The notes under the pieces were generated by a model, which did no database searches, had not been told where the DNA came from, and was given only the letters and a program-made list of their open reading frames with translations. The position numbers were made by a program, and so were the translations under genes. A DNA stretch of 19,669 bases from Pseudomonadota bacterium (GTDB lineage: Bacteria; Myxococcota; UBA9042; PHBI01), in NCBI GenBank assembly GCA_005788935.1, contig SYAK01000544.1:1-19669 (forward strand), read 5' to 3'. Each line of letters starts with the position of its first letter. Within the stretch, counting starts at the first letter, position 1. Shown one piece after another: positions 8,924 through 15,464 of this stretch.

Positions 8924-9982
8924 ATGTTGAACAGCTCGGGTACCCGCAAGTGGCTGATCTTCGGTTCGGTCTTCGCACTGTGGCTGGTGGCGGACCTGTG
9001 GTCCAAGCACTGGGCCGACACGAACCTCGGCACGGCGAATCACCCGCTGGTCGTGCGCGTGGCGCCGAGTGAGGTCGGGCGTCCGCTCTCCGAGGTGCTC
9101 TCGGGACGGCTCGGACTCGATACGGACGCGCTGCCGCGGGTCATCGCGTCCACGGATCGCCTCGCGCCCGCGCTCAGCCTGAGCGGGGACGCAAAGATCT
9201 TCGCCGACCGTGAGACGCTGAGGACGTACTCCGGGTTCTGGCTGTTCTGGCGTGACAACCTCGACCTGCCGCCGCGCCGCCTGGACCTGCGGCGGGACCT
9301 GAACCTCGTCGAGAGCTGGCTGCGCCTCGCGCACCCCGAGGCGTCGCGGGAGGACATGGTCGAGGCGACGCGCGGCGTGCAGGCTGGCACCGCCTTCGCG
9401 ACGTGGGCGAGCGAGGTCTACACGCGCCTCGATCCCACGGACGTGAGCGAGCTCGCCGCGAGCGGGCGCCTGCATCCCGTCGCGTGGGCGGACGCGGCCC
9501 TCGACCCGCAGGCCCCGGTCGCCGAGGGCGAGACCTACCTCGTGGGGGCACGCCACATCGACGTCTCGGGCGACTGGTTCAAGTTCGTGTACGCGGAGAA
9601 CCCGGGCGCGGCGTTTGGCCTGATGAAGGACCTGCCACCCGACACGCGGCACCTCGTCTTCGTCATCCTGACGCTCGTGGCCTTTGGCGTCATCCTGAGC
9701 ATCACGTGGCGCCTGCCAGCGCACAGCCGCCTCGTGCTGGTCGCCTTCGCCGGGATCCTGTCGGGCGCGGCCGGGAACTTCGTGGACCGCCTGCGCTACC
9801 GATTCGTCATCGATTTCATCGACATGGACCTCGGCTTCATGCACTGGCCCACGTACAATATCGCGGATATCGCGATATCGCTCGGGGTGGTCGCCATCCT
9901 CGTCGACGTTACGTTCAATCGCGCGAGCGTCCTCGCGGCGCCGCCGAAAGAGCCCGAGGGGGCCGCCGCGACACGCAGCTGA
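8924..9982 (+). CDS. lspA: Signal peptidase II with large extracytoplasmic insertion
   Basis: LspA is the inner-membrane aspartyl protease that removes signal peptides from prolipoproteins after lipid modification of the +1 Cys. Conserved parts are helix 1 with WLVADLWSKHW (20-30), the NPGAAFGLM box (226-234), AGNFVDRLRYRFVIDFID with catalytic Asp288, and YNIADIAIS with catalytic Asp315; further helices lie around 243-262, 268-283 and 316-330. The protein is 352 aa against about 160-170 for typical LspA. The excess is almost all between helix 1 and NPGAAF: about 165 extra residues (about 40-212), mostly polar or amphipathic and predicted on the periplasmic side. The start is uncertain: ATG 8924 has GGAGG only two bases away, ATG 8915 and TTG 8927 (GGAGG at 5 bases) are alternatives, and an open frame continues to 8813. 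It is convergent with ffh (19 bp) and divergent from the Cys-rich lipoprotein gene. Confidence 0.93.
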   Translation: MLNSSGTRKWLIFGSVFALWLVADLWSKHWADTNLGTANHPLVVRVAPSEVGRPLSEVLSGRLGLDTDALPRVIASTDRLAPALSLSGDAKIFADRETLRTYSGFWLFWRDNLDLPPRRLDLRRDLNLVESWLRLAHPEASREDMVEATRGVQAGTAFATWASEVYTRLDPTDVSELAASGRLHPVAWADAALDPQAPVAEGETYLVGARHIDVSGDWFKFVYAENPGAAFGLMKDLPPDTRHLVFVILTLVAFGVILSITWRLPAHSRLVLVAFAGILSGAAGNFVDRLRYRFVIDFIDMDLGFMHWPTYNIADIAISLGVVAILVDVTFNRASVLAAPPKEPEGAAATRS

Positions 9983-10001
9983 GACGCGGCGCCGAGGTCG
10001 C

Positions 10002-11597
10002 TCAGCGGCCCTTCTTGCGGGTCTTGGCGGCCTTCTTGTTGGCGTCGCGACGCTTCTTCTTCGCCTCGATGCGCGCGGCGATCTCGGCCGCGGAGGGTCC
10101 CTTGGGCTTCCGCGGGTCGCCAAAGGGCGCGGCGGCCCCGCCATCACCGCCGCCGAGCAGCTGCTCGAGGCCACCCTCCATGCCCTCGAACATGCCGTCC
10201 ATCCCGCCCATCCCGCCACGGAGCTGTTTCAGCATGTTGAGCTGCTTGAAGCCGGGCAGGTTGCCGAGCAGGCCAGGCTGCTTCGAGACCCGCTTCATCA
10301 CGTTGCGCATCGTGTAGAAACGCTGCACAATGTTGCGGACGTCCTGAAGGCTCTGCCCCGAGCCCGCGGCGATGCGGCGGAGGCGCGAGGCGTTCGACAG
10401 CAGCTCGGGGTGGAGACGCTCTTTCTTCGTCATCGACAGGATGGCGGCCTCGACCTTCACGAGCTGTTTGTCGTCGAGATCCATCTGCCCCATGCTGTCC
10501 TTGAAGAACGGCATGCGCTCCATGATGTCCTTGAGCGACCCCATCTTGCGGATGGTGCGGATCTGCTCGAGGAACGTGAGCATGTTGAAGTCGCCGCTCA
10601 GGATCTTGCGAGCGTCCTCCTCGGCCTTCCGCTCGTCGACGACCTCCTCGAAGTCCTTGACGAGACCGACCACGTCACCGAAGCCGAGGATGCGGCCTGC
10701 GAGGCCCTCAGGGCGGAACTCCTCGAGCTTGTCGAGGCTCTCCCCGACGCCCAGGAACTTGATGGGCTTGCCGGTGATGGCCTTGACCGACAGGGCGGCG
10801 CCACCACGGGCGTCACCGTCGAGCTTGGTCATGATGACGCCCGACAGGTCGAGGCGCCCGTCGAAGGTCCGCGCGGTCTGGACAGCGTCCTGACCTGTCA
10901 TCGCGTCAAGGACGAGGAAGATGTTGTCGGGCTTCGTGCGGCGCTTGATGTCGTCGAGCTCGCCCATGAGGGCCTCGTCGATCGTCAGACGACCCGCGGT
11001 GTCGAAGATGACGACGTCGTGGCGGTCCTTGCGCGCGACCTTGAGCGCCGCCTCGCAGAGGTCGGGCGGCGAGGCACCCGCGACGGAGAAGACCGGAATG
11101 TCGAGCTGGCGGCCTAGGACCTGCAGCTGGTCGATAGCGGCAGGGCGATAGATGTCGGCCGCGACGAGCAGCGGTTTGTGCCCCATCTTCTGGAGTTTTT
11201 TCGCGACCTTGCCCGTGGTCGTGGTCTTGCCCGCGCCCTGCAGGCCGACCATCATCACGGTCGTGATGCCAGCCCCGTTCTTGAAGTTGATCGTCGCATC
11301 GACCGGGCCCATCAGCGCGACGAGCTCGTCGTGGCAGATGTTGATGAAGTGGTCGGCGGGGCTGACCTCGAGCTTCTTGCCGTCCTTCGTCTTCGCGCGG
11401 AGCGTGATGAGCTCGCCTGTCGCCTTGTCCTGGACGTTCTTCAGGAAGTCCTTGACGACACTGAACTCGACGTCGGCCTCGAGGAGCGACAGGCGGACGT
11501 CGCGGAGCGCGTCCTTGATGTTGGTCTCGTCGAGGGTCGTCTTGCCCGTGAGCTTGGACTTGGCCGACTTGAACCCCTGATAGAGCGTATCGAACAT
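10002..11597 (-). CDS. ffh: Signal recognition particle protein Ffh (SRP54)
   Basis: Ffh is the GTPase that, with 4.5S RNA, binds signal sequences on ribosomes and delivers inner-membrane proteins to FtsY. The 531-aa protein has the N domain (1-105), then the G domain with GLQGAGKTTT (118-127), DIYRPAAIDQL, DTAGR (199-203) and TKLDGDARGG (257-266). The Met-rich M domain (about 330-450) has SMTKKERLHPELL, RRIAAGSG and VQRFYTMRNVMK. A Gly/Met-rich linker and a Lys-rich tail of about 40 residues (EAKKKRRDANKKAAKTRKKGR-like composition) extend it past the roughly 450 residues of E. coli Ffh. The start ATG at 11597 has a strong GGAGG five bases upstream and precedes the conserved FDTL; a frame running upstream to 11648 is rejected. 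A 128-bp gap follows the CTP gene upstream. The 4.5S RNA gene was not seen here. Confidence 0.98.
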   Translation of the reverse strand: MFDTLYQGFKSAKSKLTGKTTLDETNIKDALRDVRLSLLEADVEFSVVKDFLKNVQDKATGELITLRAKTKDGKKLEVSPADHFINICHDELVALMGPVDATINFKNGAGITTVMMVGLQGAGKTTTTGKVAKKLQKMGHKPLLVAADIYRPAAIDQLQVLGRQLDIPVFSVAGASPPDLCEAALKVARKDRHDVVIFDTAGRLTIDEALMGELDDIKRRTKPDNIFLVLDAMTGQDAVQTARTFDGRLDLSGVIMTKLDGDARGGAALSVKAITGKPIKFLGVGESLDKLEEFRPEGLAGRILGFGDVVGLVKDFEEVVDERKAEEDARKILSGDFNMLTFLEQIRTIRKMGSLKDIMERMPFFKDSMGQMDLDDKQLVKVEAAILSMTKKERLHPELLSNASRLRRIAAGSGQSLQDVRNIVQRFYTMRNVMKRVSKQPGLLGNLPGFKQLNMLKQLRGGMGGMDGMFEGMEGGLEQLLGGGDGGAAAPFGDPRKPKGPSAAEIAARIEAKKKRRDANKKAAKTRKKGR

Positions 11598-11725
11598 GTG
11601 CGCCTCCAGCCGCCGCGTGCGTCTTCCGCCCGCGGGGGGCGGCAGCATCAGGGAGAGGCCGCGTGCCTGTCAACCCGGTTGATCGGGCCAGCGGCGGCGG
11701 TCATGACGGGCGAGGCCACATGGGG

Positions 11726-14700
11726 TCAGCGGCGGAAGATGGCGAGCGCCCGTCGCGTCACGCGGTCATCCCCTTCACGCGCGACGATCACGAGGTCATT
11801 GCGACCGGGCTCGAGCGCGACCGCGGCCTCGAAGGGCACGGCGACCCCGTCGGAACCTGCCGCTGGGACGGGCTTGAAGAAGACCTTGTCCTCGCCGCGG
11901 AAGACCTGGATGACGCCCCGCGCCATCCCCGAGAAGCGGACCTCACCTTTCAGGGTGGCGGACGCCGACTCGACAAAATCGGGCGGCAGGGTCAGGGTCA
12001 GCGCGGGTGGGTCGTTGAGGGCGTGCCAGATCACGGGGTGCTCGGCGACAGCCCCCTCGGTCGCGCGCCGGATATCGGCCGCGGCGACCCAGCCGAGACG
12101 TCGCAGTTTGGGCCGCGCGACAGCGCGATCGCTCAGCGCGAGCTGCAACCAGCCCTCGGTCTCGGCCACGACGTCGAAGATGCCCCCCGCCCCGAGCGTC
12201 GCGATGACGGGGGTATCGCGGTGGGCGCCCGCGTGCAGCCGAACGCCCCCGTCGGCGGTGAGGACCGCGAGGCCGCTGGCGGGACGGACCGCGCTGATGC
12301 CATCGGGGTGCACGGGCAGGGTGAGGCCGACGCGCGTCCCCTCCCGCCCGGTGTGACCGAGTCCATCGTCGATCTCGAGCTGCAGATCAACGAAACGATT
12401 ACGGAATCCTGATTTGATCTCGAGTTCGAACTGGGCGAGGTCGCGCTGGCCCGGCCCAGGCGGCGGCAACTCGACCCGACCCGCGTGGATGACCACGTCC
12501 GCCCCCGAGAGGTTGCGGAGCGTCAGACCGACGGGGGCGGGGGCTGCGTCGGTCCCGCGGTTCTCGAGCCACACGTCGACGAGGACACGCTCGCCCCGCT
12601 GCAGCAGGCCGTCGCCGTTGCCGACCCTCAGTGGGGCGTCGGACCGTGGCGCGTCCGAGATGCCGAAGGTCTGCGCGAAGCGGGGCGGCGCGGCGCCGAC
12701 CACGCGAAGCAGACGCTCGGTGCGGGCTGTTGCGAGCTCGACGCCATCAAGGTGGACGTGCGCCGCGACGCGGTCGGCGCCTGAGGTCACGGCGACTGGC
12801 ACCCGCACCTTCACCGAACGGGTGACCGTCTTGCCCGGGTCGATCCGGCCGAGCGCGAGCTCGAGGCCGCGGAAGAGACCCGAGGTCCCGCCAAGCTCGG
12901 TGTGCACCCGGTAGACGGCCTGCGGACCGGGGTTCTGGACCGACACCATCACGAGGACCTCCTCGCCGGCGTGGACCTCGAAGTCGGGCGGCGTGGCGCG
13001 GCGCGGCGCCGACGAGGCCCGTGTCGGTCGGATGTCGAGGCCTGTGGTGAGTCGCGGACGCGAAGGACGCGGCCCCTCCTGCCAATCGACCTCGAGGGCG
13101 GCGAGCAGCTCGCCGAGCGCGTGGCCAGTCCCGCGCGATTGCTGCGCGAGGTGCCCTCCGAGGGCCGCGAGCATCGCCCGACGATTCGGGAGACTGGCGG
13201 CCCGCAGGAGGTCAGCGGCCGCCTTCGTGAGGGCGTCGGGGGTGAAGCTGGCCGCCACGGGGCCAGACGGCGCGCGGGACTCGAGAAGGCGCAAGGTCGC
13301 GGGCGAGACCTCGGCGCGGGTGCGATCGGAGGCGAGGCGCCCCAGGAGGTTCTGCTCGCCGCCTGCATCCTCGGGTGCGGGTTGGAGGTCCATGCCGAGG
13401 AAGCTCGAGCCGACGGGCGGACGCAGCGTCACGACCGCGATGTCGGGGGTGACCCCGACGCCCTGGATCGAGACATCGCCAGGCGTCAGGTATTGGGCGA
13501 CCGTCAGCTTCAGCGCCGCATCGTCCATGCGGTAGAGAACCTGAACCGAGCCCTTGCCGAAGGTCCGCTGCCCGACGATGAGCGCGCGGTCGTGGTTGCG
13601 GAGCGCCCCCGCCACGATCTCGGACGCCGACGCCGAGCCGCGGTTGACGAGCACGACCAGCGGCAGGCCCTCGCGCGACCCGGCCGCCCGGGCATGGCGC
13701 TCGTCACGCTCACGCCCACCGTCGCGGACGGTGGTCACGATGGTCCCGCGCGCGAGGAAGAGGTCGCTCATCGCGATGGCCTTCTCGAGGAGCCCGCCCG
13801 GGTTGTCGCGCAGGTCGAGGATGAGTCCGGTGAGGCCGTCCGGGGCGCGTTCAAGGCGCTCGAGCGCCGCAACGAGGTCCTCGTCGGTGGTCTCCTGAAA
13901 GGCACGCACGCGGACGTAGCCGATGCCGTCCCCGATCGGGTGTCCATCGACGCCAGAGGTCTGGATTTCGCGCCGGCGCACCGGGACAGGTCGACTTCGG
14001 GCGTCGCGTGGCCCGGAGACCCACAACGTGACCTCGGTCCCAGCCTCGCCGCGGAGCAAGGCCACGGCCTCATCGAGCGTCATCGTCGCGGTCGACTGCT
14101 GACCAATCACGGTGATGCGATCGCCCACGGCAAGTCCGGCCTCGGCGGCAGGCGTGTCTGGCAGCACCTGGCGCACGACGAGGGCACCGTCCTCGACACC
14201 CACCACGATACCGACCCCGCCGAAGCGGCCGCGCTGTGAGAGCTGGAGCTCGCGCCACTGCCGCGGCGACAGCATCGCGGAGTGCGGGTCGAGGGTGTCG
14301 AGCATCCCGTTGATGGCGGCGTACTCGAGGCCCTCAAGGTCGCCGTGCGGCGGCATTGCACCCTCGATGAACGCAAATATTTCCATGAGTTTCCAGTTGA
14401 GCTCGTAGAGATCGCGGACCCGCGTGAGGCCGAATTCGCGGGTCGCGTCGAAGACGGTCACCCGCAGCCCCGAGACATCTCCGCGCTCGCGCAGGGCCTC
14501 GACCCGGATCTCGGGCACCTCCGCCTCGACGCGCTCGAGCGCGGCCTCGAGCATCACACGCGGCTGCAGGCGGGCGGGATCGACATAGTGCGCCCGCAGC
14601 TGCCCGATGACGCGCGAGGTGATCCGCGCCCGCCCGAGCTCGTGGGCGCCAGCGCGGTCGGTCTTCGCGCGCGCGAGCGAGAGGCCGAGCGGCGGGGGCG

Positions 14701-14782
14701 AGAGATCGACAGCGAGCGACAGCCCGAGGGCGGCGACAAGGCTGGCGACCCCTGCGACGAGGCGGACGGGGGGCGGCGTCAC
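11726..14782 (-). CDS. C-terminal processing (S41) protease with long beta-rich C-terminal extension
   Basis: This is a tail-specific protease expected in the periplasm, anchored or exported by the hydrophobic N-terminus (about 7-25). Following it are an N-terminal helical region (about 50-175), a PDZ domain (about 180-265) and the S41 core. The core carries the Ser-Lys dyad: Ser385 in NRGSASASEIVAGAL and Lys410 in GQRTFGKGSVQ, with the 25-residue spacing of E. coli Prc. DLRDNPGGLLEKAI (323-336) and GVGVTPDI are also typical. Ordinary CtpA proteins end near residue 460; this one is 1018 aa. The tail has a helical linker (about 480-565), two CARDB/NEW3-like beta segments (about 603-695 and 715-825), an SH3-like stretch (about 838-905) and a final beta segment (about 925-1018). 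These domain calls are by eye. The start is GTG, overlapping the receiver gene's TGA by 4 nt (GTGA), so the two are probably co-translated. Confidence 0.92.
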   Translation of the reverse strand: MTPPPVRLVAGVASLVAALGLSLAVDLSPPPLGLSLARAKTDRAGAHELGRARITSRVIGQLRAHYVDPARLQPRVMLEAALERVEAEVPEIRVEALRERGDVSGLRVTVFDATREFGLTRVRDLYELNWKLMEIFAFIEGAMPPHGDLEGLEYAAINGMLDTLDPHSAMLSPRQWRELQLSQRGRFGGVGIVVGVEDGALVVRQVLPDTPAAEAGLAVGDRITVIGQQSTATMTLDEAVALLRGEAGTEVTLWVSGPRDARSRPVPVRRREIQTSGVDGHPIGDGIGYVRVRAFQETTDEDLVAALERLERAPDGLTGLILDLRDNPGGLLEKAIAMSDLFLARGTIVTTVRDGGRERDERHARAAGSREGLPLVVLVNRGSASASEIVAGALRNHDRALIVGQRTFGKGSVQVLYRMDDAALKLTVAQYLTPGDVSIQGVGVTPDIAVVTLRPPVGSSFLGMDLQPAPEDAGGEQNLLGRLASDRTRAEVSPATLRLLESRAPSGPVAASFTPDALTKAAADLLRAASLPNRRAMLAALGGHLAQQSRGTGHALGELLAALEVDWQEGPRPSRPRLTTGLDIRPTRASSAPRRATPPDFEVHAGEEVLVMVSVQNPGPQAVYRVHTELGGTSGLFRGLELALGRIDPGKTVTRSVKVRVPVAVTSGADRVAAHVHLDGVELATARTERLLRVVGAAPPRFAQTFGISDAPRSDAPLRVGNGDGLLQRGERVLVDVWLENRGTDAAPAPVGLTLRNLSGADVVIHAGRVELPPPGPGQRDLAQFELEIKSGFRNRFVDLQLEIDDGLGHTGREGTRVGLTLPVHPDGISAVRPASGLAVLTADGGVRLHAGAHRDTPVIATLGAGGIFDVVAETEGWLQLALSDRAVARPKLRRLGWVAAADIRRATEGAVAEHPVIWHALNDPPALTLTLPPDFVESASATLKGEVRFSGMARGVIQVFRGEDKVFFKPVPAAGSDGVAVPFEAAVALEPGRNDLVIVAREGDDRVTRRALAIFRR

Positions 14783-15177
14783 CTGAGCCCCACGAGGTCA
14801 GGCAGGAGAAACGGCAGTTCGTCAGGGAGCGCCATCTTGACGCAAGCCTGGCACGCGCCCGCGGCGAGCATGCGCTGGTTCATGCGGGCATCCGAGCTGA
14901 TGGCCAGGATTGGCAGCTGCGCGCGCGCATAGCGGCCGCGGATGGCTGCGACTGCGGTCGCGCCGTCCGCGTGGGGGCCCATGTGGAAGTCCATGAAGAC
15001 GGCATCGGGGGACAGGGCGGCGAGCTCGGACAGCGCGAAGTCGGCGTGTGGCCTGAAGGTCAGCACAAATGCGACCTGACCTGCGAGGCGGTGCTCGAGG
15101 TCGGTGAGGGTAGCCCCGAGAAAGTCGGGGCGGTGGACCAGCTCGTCATCGAAGACGAGGATGTGGACGCGACGCAT
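14779..15177 (-). CDS. Stand-alone response-regulator receiver protein
   Basis: This is a 132-aa CheY-like receiver domain with no output domain. The phosphorylation pocket looks intact: acidic pair Asp10/Asp11 in ILVFDDE, phospho-acceptor Asp63 in DAVFMDFHMG, hydroxyl residue Ser94 or Ser95 in LAISSD, and Lys114 in CVKMALPDE. No DNA-binding or enzymatic module follows, and no histidine kinase is visible in the window, so its partner is unknown. It most likely works by protein-protein contact. Its TGA overlaps the GTG start of the S41 protease by 4 nt, which is the strongest functional hint. Upstream lies a 282-bp gap with three CTGAC/GTCAG elements, a likely place for its control signals. 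The ATG at 15177 is placed right before the first beta-strand; no strong Shine-Dalgarno is seen. Confidence 0.88.
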   Translation of the reverse strand: MRRVHILVFDDELVHRPDFLGATLTDLEHRLAGQVAFVLTFRPHADFALSELAALSPDAVFMDFHMGPHADGATAVAAIRGRYARAQLPILAISSDARMNQRMLAAGACQACVKMALPDELPFLLPDLVGLR

Positions 15178-15266
15178 GGGCAGAGCTTCCCACGCTCGCG
15201 AGGCCGGATCCAGCAGGAGTCACTGCGAGGTCGCGCGTTCGACAGGAGGTCGCTGGACATCATGTA

Positions 15267-15281
15267 CTGACGAAATGTCCG
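15267..15281. repeat. Degenerate CTGAC-N5-GTCCG element
   Basis: CTGACGAAATGTCCG matches the left arm of the window's palindrome family fully and three of five bases of the right arm. A further inverted pair GGACAT/ATGTCC (15255-15260 and 15275-15280) overlaps it. It lies 90 bp upstream of the receiver gene start. Confidence 0.35.
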
Positions 15282-15366
15282 GCAACGGGAGAGGGCAGCC
15301 TCGCAGGCGGATTCGGACAGGGTTCGGGCGGTCTCGGCCGCCTGCCGCAGCCTGGACGCGAAGCGT

Positions 15367-15383
15367 CCTGACGTTGCGTCAGG
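15367..15383. promoter_or_regulatory. CCTGACG-TTG-CGTCAGG palindrome upstream of the receiver gene
   Basis: Perfect 7-bp arms around a 3-base centre, in the intergenic region between the subtilase-like gene and the receiver/protease pair. It is one of the best copies of the 15-bp CTGACGNNNCGTCAG family, extended by one C/G on each side. It could be an operator or a hairpin; no T-run is next to it. Confidence 0.55.
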
Positions 15384-15447
15384 CCACGTCGGTACAGGTC
15401 GCAGAAACGCGAAGAGCGGCCCGCAGGCCGCCCTCGCTGTCACATCA

Positions 15448-15464
15448 CCTGACGAGCCGTCAGG
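15448..15464. promoter_or_regulatory. CCTGACG-AGC-CGTCAGG palindrome at the end of the subtilase-like gene
   Basis: Perfect 7-bp arms with a 3-base centre. On the minus strand the TGA stop of the subtilase-like gene is contained in the first arm. It is a second copy of the same 17-base architecture 81 bp from the one at 15367. Terminator hairpin and protein-binding site are both possible. Confidence 0.55.

Noticed and set aside
9866..9879. Palindrome GATATCGCGATATC
   Set aside because: It encodes part of the conserved LspA motif NIADIAIS with repeated Ile/Ala/Asp codons, so codon content explains it.
8768..10219. A 483-codon minus-strand open frame opposite lspA
   Set aside because: It is Arg/Pro-rich, has no domain, and covers both lspA and the ffh 3' end; lspA on the plus strand has both catalytic aspartates.
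12902..14239. A 445-codon plus-strand open frame opposite the CTP protease
   Set aside because: It is a complement shadow of the S41 core and tail; no motif.
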